Assembly: GCA_900555925.1 (NCBI GenBank)
Contig: USMU01000030.1
Span: 1 to 20,109, forward strand
Direction: 5' to 3'
Source of the DNA: an uncultured Clostridium sp.
GTDB taxonomy: Bacteria > Bacillota > Clostridia > Christensenellales > Borkfalkiaceae
DNA: 20,109 nucleotides
The translations under genes were made by a program, and so were the position numbers. A model generated the notes under the pieces. That model was not told the origin of the DNA, did not search any database, and saw nothing but the letters and a program-made list of their open reading frames with translations. Positions 1 through 6,891 of the stretch are shown in pieces (positions within the stretch are counted from its first letter, which is position 1; the number at the start of each line of letters is the position of its first letter).

Positions 1-405
1 ACAAAAAAGAGCTTCCGTCTGCAAATGCTCCGCCCCGACAAACAATTTTATGAAGGGGACGTCGTATCCCTGACCGTGTCGGAGCCCGACGGAAAAATTA
101 CGCTCTTACCCGGACATATGCCCATGTTTATCAATATCACGACGAGCATGGCTGCATTGACGGAAGCGGAAGGAGAAACAAAAACCTTCGCGACGGGCGA
201 AGGAATGTTGGCCGTCTATTCGGACAGAATCGTTTTACAGAGCGACTTCCTCGCATGGGAAGAAAAATTGGATGAAGCGATCAAACGCCGTGAAACGGCG
301 ATGGCACAGGAAAAGGAACGCCGCCGTCAAAGTTTCCTCGAATATCGGCTCAACAAAATCGAAATGGCAAAAACGTTTATCAACCTCGAAAAACATTCCG
401 ATTAA
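1..405 (+). CDS. atpC: F1Fo ATP synthase epsilon subunit, 5'-partial
   Basis: This is the epsilon subunit of the F1 part of ATP synthase, a regulatory central-stalk protein on the cytoplasmic side. The reading frame is open from base 1, and the residues before the first ATG in the window (codon at 25) read SFRLQ. That continues smoothly into LRPDKQFYEGDV, the usual N-terminal beta-sandwich strand of the family, so the true start lies upstream and the ATG at 25 is internal. The segment ITLLPGHMPMF is the conserved 'G-x-x-LPGH' region. The last roughly 45 residues are charged and helical, matching the two-helix C-terminal domain. atpC is normally the last gene of the atp operon, and a strong terminator follows directly. 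Confidence is high for identity; the missing start cannot be placed. Confidence 0.93.
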   Translation, partial: TKKSFRLQMLRPDKQFYEGDVVSLTVSEPDGKITLLPGHMPMFINITTSMAALTEAEGETKTFATGEGMLAVYSDRIVLQSDFLAWEEKLDEAIKRRETAMAQEKERRRQSFLEYRLNKIEMAKTFINLEKHSD

Positions 406-420
406 ATTCGCTTGCGAACA

Positions 421-452
421 AAAGGACTTTGATTATTCAAAGTCCTTTTTAT
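421..452 (+). terminator. Intrinsic terminator of the atp operon
   Basis: A perfect 12-bp stem (421-432 pairing with 437-448) with a TTAT loop is followed by a T-rich tail. It begins 15 bases after the atpC stop codon, so it is the natural end of the ATP synthase transcript. Confidence 0.92.
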
Positions 453-515
453 TATTATAACGTCGAAAATAAATTTATATTTACGGATATATTTTATTGT
501 TTTCCGTCTGAAATG

Positions 516-545
516 CTGGCATTAAAAATTTTTGCGTGATATAAT
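516..545 (+). promoter_or_regulatory. Promoter of the MFS transporter gene (extended -10)
   Basis: A perfect -10 TATAAT at 540-545 is preceded by TGA, giving an extended -10 (TGN-TATAAT). A CTGGCA element at 516-521 (4 of 6 matches to TTGACA) lies 18 bases upstream. It is placed between the atp terminator and the MFS start, leaving a leader of roughly 75 bases. No further element was recognised in that leader. Confidence 0.65.
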
Positions 546-625
546 AAAACACGGCATAAACGAAAAAGTATCAAAGATGCTTTCCGTCCGTGCCGACGAT
601 AAACATATCCTTCGGAGATATAAAA

Positions 626-1786
626 ATGTATTCCCTATTGCTTGCCCTCATTTATATCGCCTTTATCAGTCTCGGACTGCCCGATTCTTTGCTCGGTTCG
701 GGCTGGCCTGTCATACATACCGATTTGAATGTCCCCATATCCTTTATGGGAATCATTTCCATGACCATATCGGGCGGAACCATCGTATCCAGCCTTCTGT
801 CCGATAAACTGACGGGAAAGCTCGGTACCCGTATCGTGACCGTGATAAGTGTATTCCTTACGGCTTTCGCACTGTTCGGTTTTTCCTTTTCCACTCAGTT
901 CTGGATGCTCATCGTTTTTGCGGTTCCCTACGGGCTCGGCGCGGGGGCTATCGACGCAGCCTTAAATAATTACGTCGCCCTCCACTATTCGTCCAAACAC
1001 ATGAGCTGGCTGCATTGCTTCTGGGGTGTGGGAACCATCGTCAGTCCGTTCGTCATGAGCTATGCTCTTACAAATTCGAACTGGAATAACGGATATCGTA
1101 TCGTCGGGTTTATACAGCTCGCCATAGCGATACTCTTGCTCGTCACTCTGCCCGTATGGAAAGTCCATAATCAGTCCGCCGAGAAAAAACAACAGAGTAT
1201 CGGCCTTATCGGCGCGCTGAAAATTAAGGGCGTTCCCTTTCTCCTGATCGGGTTTTTTGCCTATTGCGCCGCAGAAGCTACGGCGATGTCCTGGGCGAGC
1301 ACCTATTTTACCGAGGTGAAAGGCATATCGACCGAAAAAGCCGCACAATTTGCCGCTCTCTTTTATATAGGGATTACCGTCGGAAGATTTCTGAGCGGCT
1401 TTGTCACGGATAAGCTGGGCGATAAAAAAATGATCGTTATCGGCACCTGTATTTTATCCTGCGGGATAATCGCTCTGATGATTCCCGTCAGTTATCCTCT
1501 CGTTTCGATTATCGGCTTTGTCGTTATCGGCTTCGGCTGTGCGCCCATATATCCTTCCATCATCCATTCCACTCCGAACAACTTCGGAGCAGAAAATTCG
1601 GGCGCCATCATAGGGATTCAAATGGCCAGCGCCTATGTCGGTTCTACCTTTATTCCCCCGTTATTCGGACTTTTCGGAAATCATATCGGTTTCAAAATAC
1701 TTCCCGTATACCTCATTGTTTTTGTGGCGCTCATGATCACCATGTTGGAACTGACCTTCAAAGTTACCGCAAAAAAGAAGGTCTGA
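626..1786 (+). CDS. MFS transporter, FucP-like sugar permease type
   Basis: This is a 386-residue integral membrane protein of the major facilitator superfamily, predicted to have about 12 hydrophobic helices, the usual size. A motif-A-like loop (SDKLTGKLGTR) follows the second helix, and a second copy (TDKLGDKK) lies after the middle of the protein, the typical duplicated arrangement. The N-terminal FISLGLPDSLLGSGWP and the central GAGAIDAALNNYVA region resemble fucose-permease-type members, which import sugars by cation symport, but the substrate cannot be told from sequence. The ATG at 626 is preferred over an in-frame GTG at 590 because a GGAG site lies 8 bases before it. The gene stands alone between two terminators with its own promoter. 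Its location next to sugar-nucleotide genes may be chance. Confidence 0.82.
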   Translation: MYSLLLALIYIAFISLGLPDSLLGSGWPVIHTDLNVPISFMGIISMTISGGTIVSSLLSDKLTGKLGTRIVTVISVFLTAFALFGFSFSTQFWMLIVFAVPYGLGAGAIDAALNNYVALHYSSKHMSWLHCFWGVGTIVSPFVMSYALTNSNWNNGYRIVGFIQLAIAILLLVTLPVWKVHNQSAEKKQQSIGLIGALKIKGVPFLLIGFFAYCAAEATAMSWASTYFTEVKGISTEKAAQFAALFYIGITVGRFLSGFVTDKLGDKKMIVIGTCILSCGIIALMIPVSYPLVSIIGFVVIGFGCAPIYPSIIHSTPNNFGAENSGAIIGIQMASAYVGSTFIPPLFGLFGNHIGFKILPVYLIVFVALMITMLELTFKVTAKKKV

Positions 1787-1826
1787 CAAGAAAGGGCATA
1801 GTAAAATCACTATGCCCTTTCTTGTC
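1785..1826. terminator. Bidirectional terminator between convergent MFS and glf genes
   Basis: A perfect 18-bp inverted repeat (1785-1802 with 1809-1826) has a 6-base loop. It starts inside the MFS stop codon and ends 14 bases before the glf stop. T-rich stretches follow on both strands (better on the minus strand), so it probably serves both convergent transcripts. Confidence 0.88.
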
Positions 1827-1839
1827 TCTTTGAGAAAAA

Positions 1840-2955
1840 TTATTTCCTCTGTTCTTCCTCTTCCTGCCGCACGGTTTCCAAGGCGCGACCTATGACATGG
1901 TGCATGTCGTAATATTTATAGGTCCCCAGCCTTCCGCCAAAAATTATGCTCGTCTCCTTTCGGGCAAGATCTGCGTATTTTGCGTACAGAGCCTCGTTCT
2001 TTTCGTCGTTGACGGGATAATAAGGCTCGTCACCCGATTTCCAGGCGGAGGGATACTCGCGGGAAATCACCGTCTTTTCCTGTCTGCCGAACTCGAAATG
2101 CTTATGCTCGATTATGCGGGTGAACGGAACTTCCGACGACGTATAATTCACGACCGCATTCCCCTGAAAGTTGGCCGTATTCAAAACCTCCGTCTCAAAA
2201 CGGAGCGTGCGGTATTCCAAAGGTCCGTAGCGATAATCGAAAAATCTGTCCACGGGGCCCGTATAGATAATTTTTCGGGCACAGCTCCTCAGATAATTCG
2301 CCCTGTCGTCGAAAAAGTCCGCATTACAGCGAATTTCCGTGCCTTCCAGCATCTTTTCGATGATTTTCGTATAACCGCCGACGGGGATTCCCTGATAGCG
2401 GTCGTTGAAATAATTGTTGTCGAAGGTAAAACGTACGGGCAGCCGACGGATAATGAACGGCGGCAATTGAGAGCAGCTCTTCCCCCATTGTTTCTCAGTG
2501 TATTCCTTGATCAGTTTTTTATAAATCGTCCGCCCGACGAGGTTCAAAGCCTGTTCTTCGAGGTTTTTCGGCTCTTTGGAAAAAGAGTTCCTCCGCTCCG
2601 ACTCGATGCGCGATTCCGCCTCCGCGGGCGTAAAAACATCCGGCCAAAGTTTTACGAACGTATTCATGTTAAAGGGAAGATTATAACATTCGTCTTTATA
2701 TCGGGCAATCGGTTGATTGACGAAATTATTAAATTCCGCGAAACGGTTGATATATTCCCATATCTCCTTATCCGAAGTATGAAAGATATGCGCGCCGTAT
2801 TTATGTACCTGAATCCCTTCGATTGTTTCCGTATAGACGTTTCCGCCGATATGCGGGCGGCGTTCTATGACGAGGCACCTTTTTCCTCTTTTTTTCAGCT
2901 CGCAGGCGCACACGGCACCGAAAAGCCCGCTCCCGACAATCAAATAATCATACAT
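1840..2955 (-). CDS. glf: UDP-galactopyranose mutase
   Basis: A cytoplasmic flavoenzyme that interconverts UDP-galactopyranose and UDP-galactofuranose, the donor for galactofuranose in surface glycans. At 371 residues it has the normal family length. The FAD-binding Rossmann motif is GSGLFG at residues 8-13, followed by ERRPHIGGN (31-39) and YGAHIFHT (53-60). The C-terminal GGRLGTYKYYDMHHVIGRAL is characteristic of Glf and distinguishes it from other amine-oxidase-fold flavoproteins. The start codon overlaps the end of the upstream acetyltransferase gene by 8 bases, implying translational coupling. A GGA lies very close to the ATG and a better GGAAGGA lies further upstream. Identity is secure; the glycan it serves is not encoded here. 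Confidence 0.96.
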   Translation of the reverse strand: MYDYLIVGSGLFGAVCACELKKRGKRCLVIERRPHIGGNVYTETIEGIQVHKYGAHIFHTSDKEIWEYINRFAEFNNFVNQPIARYKDECYNLPFNMNTFVKLWPDVFTPAEAESRIESERRNSFSKEPKNLEEQALNLVGRTIYKKLIKEYTEKQWGKSCSQLPPFIIRRLPVRFTFDNNYFNDRYQGIPVGGYTKIIEKMLEGTEIRCNADFFDDRANYLRSCARKIIYTGPVDRFFDYRYGPLEYRTLRFETEVLNTANFQGNAVVNYTSSEVPFTRIIEHKHFEFGRQEKTVISREYPSAWKSGDEPYYPVNDEKNEALYAKYADLARKETSIIFGGRLGTYKYYDMHHVIGRALETVRQEEEEQRK

Positions 2956-3475
2956 ATTCCTTTTCTTCCTTCCGCACGGAAAAGAGATAATGCCTCATAT
3001 TCCCCCCATAATAACGGGTTATAAACTCTTTTTCTCTTTTCATGCCGATACTTTCGGCGACGCGGATAGAGGGATAGTTATCCGTCTTTATAATTGAATA
3101 CACCTTTTCTCTGTTCAGAATATCGAAAGCATATCTTTTACAGCCTTCCGCAGCTTCGCGCGCATAGCCGAAATGCCAATGCTTTTTCTTGAACAAATAT
3201 CCGATTTCTAAAACTTCTCTTCCTTCGCACGGCTGTATCGTCAGTCCCGCCTGTCCTATGACCTCCCCCGTAGCCTTTAATACGGCTCCCCATAATCCGA
3301 AACCGAAACGTCGGTAACGTTCCCGTTGTCTTTCCAGCCACTCCATTGTTTCTTTCTCCGAAAAGCAGTGTCCGTAAGCGTACATCACTTCTCTATCCAT
3401 TAATATTTCCGCGAGAGCTGAAAAATCAGCCTCCCGTAATTCCCTCAAAATCAGGCGCTCGGTTTTCAAGACCAT
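2948..3475 (-). CDS. GNAT-family N-acetyltransferase (RimJ/RimL type)
   Basis: This is a 174-residue acetyltransferase of the RimJ/RimL branch, which transfers acetyl from acetyl-CoA to an amine, often a protein N-terminus or a small molecule. The opening KTERLILRELREADF is the typical family N-terminus, and the HFGYAREAAEGCKRYAF stretch corresponds to the acetyl-CoA pyrophosphate-binding loop and following helix. The family's late N-x-x-S-x-x-x-x-x-x-x-G-M motif is present (NYPSIRVAESIGM). The ATG at 3475 is chosen over an in-frame ATG at 3532 because it has an AGAGGT site and because the promoter -35 element covers 3527-3532. The gene overlaps glf by 8 bases and is the first gene of that two-gene operon. 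The substrate is unknown; acetylation of a sugar or its precursor is only a guess from context. Confidence 0.85.
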   Translation of the reverse strand: MVLKTERLILRELREADFSALAEILMDREVMYAYGHCFSEKETMEWLERQRERYRRFGFGLWGAVLKATGEVIGQAGLTIQPCEGREVLEIGYLFKKKHWHFGYAREAAEGCKRYAFDILNREKVYSIIKTDNYPSIRVAESIGMKREKEFITRYYGGNMRHYLFSVRKEEKEYV

Positions 3476-3503
3476 AAAAGTACCTCTAAGAAGACTTTTC
3501 TCT

Positions 3504-3532
3504 ATTATATCAGAAAACACTCTGTTTTGCAA
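3504..3532 (-). promoter_or_regulatory. Promoter of the GNAT-glf operon
   Basis: On the minus strand TTGCAA (3527-3532) is separated by exactly 17 bases from a perfect TATAAT (3504-3509), which is also preceded by TGA (extended -10). The predicted transcript starts near 3497, about 22 bases before the ATG at 3475. Confidence 0.85.
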
Positions 3533-3555
3533 TCAAAAATTTTCTTTTCAAAGAA

Positions 3556-3594
3556 AAAAACGCCGCAATCCCTTTCGGAAAGTCGGCGCTTTTT
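3556..3594 (-). terminator. Probable terminator of the amino-sugar operon
   Basis: CGCCG (3561-3565) pairs with CGGCG (3584-3588), and an inner CTTT/AAAG (3572-3575 with 3579-3582) extends the hairpin. T runs flank it on both strands, seven on the minus strand. It lies between the leftward kinase gene (ending 3799) and the leftward GNAT promoter, so it most likely ends transcription from the kinase operon after about 200 bases of 3' untranslated RNA. Confidence 0.65.
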
Positions 3595-3712
3595 CAAAAA
3601 GTATTTTCGGATACGCAATAACAATTTTTCGGGAAGATGCATATAATGGGAATAAAAATCTGAGAAAACGTTCATACTCGGTAAATAAACGGCAAAAGGA
3701 GGAGTTTTCAGC

Positions 3713-3802
3713 ATGTTTTGGATAGGATTTGTCGTCGGCCTCGTCGTGGGCGGAAATATGGGCGTTATCTGTATGGCTCTTTTTAAGGGACGGAAAAATT
3801 AA
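3713..3802 (+). CDS. Small single-helix membrane protein (DUF3789-like)
   Basis: This 29-residue ORF reads MFWIGFVVGLVVGGNMGVIC followed by MALFKGRKN. It has a hydrophobic helix with glycine repeats (GLVVGG) and then a short basic tail, so it is predicted to sit in the membrane with the basic end in the cytoplasm. The pattern 'hydrophobic-GG-x-x-GV-x-x-MC/A-L' resembles the small DUF3789 proteins common in clostridia, whose function is unknown. A strong AAAGGAGGAG site lies about 9 bases before the ATG, much better than chance, and TATAAT occurs at 3642-3647, though without a clear -35. It is convergent with the kinase gene and both stop codons share the bases TTAA, an overlap of 4 bases. The family assignment is from memory. 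Confidence 0.7.
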   Translation: MFWIGFVVGLVVGGNMGVICMALFKGRKN

Positions 3803-4911
3803 TCGCAATACTTTTTGACGACCGCCTTCATTTCTTCAAAATGCTCTATCATATCCTTGGCAAGCGCGAGCTGACAACGACTGCGCACGAGATTGTGCTC
3901 AGGATAGTCCGTATGGAAGTATTTATCTCCGTCGAGATAATCGGTGAGAAATCTCATTCCGCACTCTATCGTCATTGTCAGCGCGCCCAAAGCCATCGTA
4001 TTCTTTTCGTTTTCGGTGAGTTCGCCTTTCACTTTGCCGAGGAACCCTTTTGCAAACGCCTCGTACTTTTTTAGGTCGAGAGCGACTTTTTTTATGTCCT
4101 TTTCGTCCTCTTCCGCCGTATTCGCCGTGGCGCGAATCGCGTCTCCGAAATCGAACCCCACGAGTCCCGGCATGACTGTATCCAAATCGATGACGGAAAG
4201 ATGCTCGAAACTGTCTTTATCGAAAAGTACGTTACTGCATTTTGTATCGTTATGCGTCACTCGAAGCGGAAGCTCGCCGCGGCGCTGCATTTTATACATT
4301 TCCGTCGCCCGCGCTTCGAGGCCGAGATACTCCTCTATCTCCCTCAAAGCGTTTTCTTTTCGGCAGCTGAGGTTGTTTTCAATCGCTTCGCGGAAAGTGT
4401 CGTAACGCATGACCGTATTATGAAAATGCGGAATGGCGATATGCAGTTTTTCCACGGGGTAATCGGCAAGGTGCAGCTGGAACTCCCCGAACGCCTTTCC
4501 CGACTCCTCTATCACTTTCAAATTATCCGTCAGAAGGAAGGACGCGGAATCGTCGATAAACCTGCAACAGCGCCAGAAGCCTCCGTCCTCTTCCCATGTA
4601 TAGTATTTCCCCTCCGCGGTTTTTTGGTAATGCAGGACTCCCCTTTTTGCGCTGATACCCGTCCGTTTGATTTTTGCACGGACATACTCGGTGACGGAAG
4701 TAATGTTTTCCATTACCCGAACGGGATCTTTGAACACATAGGTGTTTACCCTCTGCAAAATATAGTCCTTGATTTCTCCGTCGCGGTAGAAGTATACCTT
4801 ATATGTCGTATTGATATGTCCGAGCGTCAAAACTTCGCACGAGCGATATTCTCCCCGAATCTGAAAAATACGACATATTTTTTCAATGTGCTTTTCATCT
4901 ATTTCTGTCAT
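3799..4911 (-). CDS. nahK: N-acetylhexosamine 1-kinase-like phosphotransferase
   Basis: A 370-residue protein of the aminoglycoside-phosphotransferase/choline-kinase fold. The closest recognisable family is bifidobacterial N-acetylhexosamine 1-kinase (NahK/LnpB), which makes GlcNAc- or GalNAc-1-phosphate from ATP. Visible motifs are GHINTTY (31-37, nucleotide loop), VTHNDTKCSNVLFD (218-231) with catalytic Asp222, and IDLDTVMPG (241-249) with metal-binding Asp242/Asp244. DFGDAIRATANTAEEDE follows and is very typical of NahK. Length matches NahK (about 360). A GGGGAG ribosome binding site lies about 10 bases before the ATG. It is the last gene of the glmM-glmS-capD block, 74 bases after the dehydratase gene, not beside the GH112 gene as in bifidobacteria. 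It could act on another amino sugar; the symbol is by similarity. Confidence 0.8.
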   Translation of the reverse strand: MTEIDEKHIEKICRIFQIRGEYRSCEVLTLGHINTTYKVYFYRDGEIKDYILQRVNTYVFKDPVRVMENITSVTEYVRAKIKRTGISAKRGVLHYQKTAEGKYYTWEEDGGFWRCCRFIDDSASFLLTDNLKVIEESGKAFGEFQLHLADYPVEKLHIAIPHFHNTVMRYDTFREAIENNLSCRKENALREIEEYLGLEARATEMYKMQRRGELPLRVTHNDTKCSNVLFDKDSFEHLSVIDLDTVMPGLVGFDFGDAIRATANTAEEDEKDIKKVALDLKKYEAFAKGFLGKVKGELTENEKNTMALGALTMTIECGMRFLTDYLDGDKYFHTDYPEHNLVRSRCQLALAKDMIEHFEEMKAVVKKYCD

Positions 4912-4985
4912 TATTGTTTCTCTCCCCTTGGCTGCAAATTCCTTACTTACTATTCGTATGCTATGGAAACGAAAAACCGTTACGG

Positions 4986-6836
4986 TTATCCGTTACATAC
5001 CCGATTATCGATTTTATAGGTGGGAACGAGCCTTGCCACCAGCTCCTTCATATTGCCCGTCTCATCGTAGGCTTCCCCATACAGCTTGTCCAAAGTATCC
5101 CATAAAAATTCTTCGTCCAACTGAATCGGGCGGGCAATATTGATGAGTCCGTTCGCAGTCTTTTGCAGCCCCTCTTCTTTCATGAGCCGTTCTTCGTACA
5201 ATTTTTCTCCCGGACGCAATCCCGTGCATACAATATTGATATCGACATTGGGTTCGAGTCCCGAAAGTTTGATAAGGTTATACGCGAGGTCATATATCTT
5301 GACGGGCTCGCCCATGTCCAGCACAAAAATTTGCCCCCCTTTCGCATAGGCGCCCGCCTGCAAGACGAGCGACACCGCTTCGGGAATCGTCATGAAATAT
5401 CTTATAATATCCTTATGCGTAACCGTCACGGGACCGCCCTCGGCTATCTGTTTTCTGAAAAGCGGAATGACCGAACCATTGGAGCCCAACACGTTTCCGA
5501 ACCGCACCGCCACGAATTTCGTATTCTTGCTGTGGCGGCCGATTGTCTGAATAATCATTTCGCAGATACGCTTGGTCGCCCCCATGATATTCGTCGGATT
5601 CACCGCCTTATCGGTGGAAATCTGAACGAACGTCTCCGTGCCGAATTCGTCCGCACAGCGAGCTACGTTCAACGTCCCGAACACGTTATTTTTTACAGCT
5701 TCGTTGGGGCTGGTTTCCATCAAGGGGACATGTTTATGCGCCGCCGCGTGAAACACGATTTGCGGGCGATATCTTTCAAACAAATCCCGCACCTTTCCTT
5801 GATCCCGCACGCTGCCGATTAAAGTCAACAAATTCAGAGAAGGGTCTTTTCGTTTCAATTCCTGTTCGATATCGTAGGCATTGTTTTCATAGATATCGAA
5901 AATAATCAGCTTTTCGGGACGATGCGTCGCTATCTGACGGCAGAGCTCGCTGCCGATAGAGCCGCCGCCCCCCGTCACGAGCACGACTTTATTTTCGATA
6001 TATCCCATGATTTCGTCGAGGTTGACACTTACCTGCTCTCGGCCGAGCAAATCCTGAATATCGACTTTGCGAAGTTTGGACACGGTCACCTGACCGTCCG
6101 CGAGCTGATAAATTCCCGGCAGAACCTTGACGGGACACCCTAAATCCCGACAGCGGGCGATAATTTCGCTCTGCGTCTTTTTCTTGACAGCGGGCATAGT
6201 GACGAAAATCTCTTCCACATGATATTCCCTGACCAACCGCGGAAGCTCAAAGGTAGTGCCCGCGATTTTTACGCCGCTGACCGATTTCCCGATTTTGAAA
6301 GGGTCATCGTCCGCGATACATACGGGCTTATAGGAAATCTTATCCGAGGTGAGCATTTCCTTAATGAGGGCGGAACCGGCGGCTCCGCCGCCCACGATCA
6401 TGACGCGTTTCCGATTAACTTTTGTCCGCGAAAGGTAATATCTGACGACGATGAGGATCCTTTTGAAAAATCTCGTCATAACGGAAAAATAGAAGAGGAA
6501 TATACTGTATACAAGGGCCGTACTTATACCGACATAAGCCCGACCTGTAAGGACGGCAAAAATGACATTTGCCGAAGCGACGCCGACGATCGCAAGCGTT
6601 TGTTTCAGAGCGTCGATAATTCCGACCGTAGAAAACACAATTCCGTACATGCCGAACAGCCCGAAAAATAACAACGTACATGCGATATTTCCGAGCGCCC
6701 ACCACACGAGCCAAAGGGAAAAACTTTTATCCCCGACCGTCATCAGATAGGCAATCAACATTGCGAGTAGGACGGACACTACGTCCGCCAGCATCAGAAA
6801 CGCGATATGCCACGCTTTTGTTTTTGTACCTTTCAT
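4986..6836 (-). CDS. Membrane-anchored nucleotide-sugar 4,6-dehydratase (CapD/FlaA1/PglF family)
   Basis: A 616-residue polysaccharide-biosynthesis protein. Four N-terminal membrane helices span about residues 10-120. A first Rossmann-like domain carries MIVGGGAAGSAL (146-157). The catalytic extended SDR domain begins with the NAD(P) motif GGGGSIGSE (289-297). STDKA (407-411) and MGATK (418-422) form the active site, with Met418 in place of the usual SDR tyrosine and Lys422 kept, as expected for inverting or PglF-type UDP-GlcNAc 4,6-dehydratases. LRPGEKLYEE (540-549) is the sugar-nucleotide binding signature. The likely reaction converts UDP-GlcNAc to a 4-keto-6-deoxy sugar for capsule, glycoprotein or diacetyl-bacillosamine-type sugars. 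GGGAG lies 8 bases upstream of the ATG. It follows glmS by 55 bases, so it sits downstream of its own substrate pathway. The exact product is uncertain. Confidence 0.9.
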   Translation of the reverse strand: MKGTKTKAWHIAFLMLADVVSVLLAMLIAYLMTVGDKSFSLWLVWWALGNIACTLLFFGLFGMYGIVFSTVGIIDALKQTLAIVGVASANVIFAVLTGRAYVGISTALVYSIFLFYFSVMTRFFKRILIVVRYYLSRTKVNRKRVMIVGGGAAGSALIKEMLTSDKISYKPVCIADDDPFKIGKSVSGVKIAGTTFELPRLVREYHVEEIFVTMPAVKKKTQSEIIARCRDLGCPVKVLPGIYQLADGQVTVSKLRKVDIQDLLGREQVSVNLDEIMGYIENKVVLVTGGGGSIGSELCRQIATHRPEKLIIFDIYENNAYDIEQELKRKDPSLNLLTLIGSVRDQGKVRDLFERYRPQIVFHAAAHKHVPLMETSPNEAVKNNVFGTLNVARCADEFGTETFVQISTDKAVNPTNIMGATKRICEMIIQTIGRHSKNTKFVAVRFGNVLGSNGSVIPLFRKQIAEGGPVTVTHKDIIRYFMTIPEAVSLVLQAGAYAKGGQIFVLDMGEPVKIYDLAYNLIKLSGLEPNVDINIVCTGLRPGEKLYEERLMKEEGLQKTANGLINIARPIQLDEEFLWDTLDKLYGEAYDETGNMKELVARLVPTYKIDNRVCNG

Positions 6837-6891
6837 AGTTCCACTCCCGATATATTCGGCGAAAATTCTCGCTCTATATCCCTTTCCGACG

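Noticed and set aside
1897..3024. Plus-strand open frame of 375 codons opposite glf
   Set aside because: It lies fully antisense to glf and the GNAT gene, has no recognisable motif and is explained by codon bias of the real genes.
4975..4992. Terminator between the dehydratase and kinase genes
   Set aside because: The AACCG/CGGTT arms allow only about 5 bp with a tiny loop and a short T tract. Too weak to split the operon with confidence.
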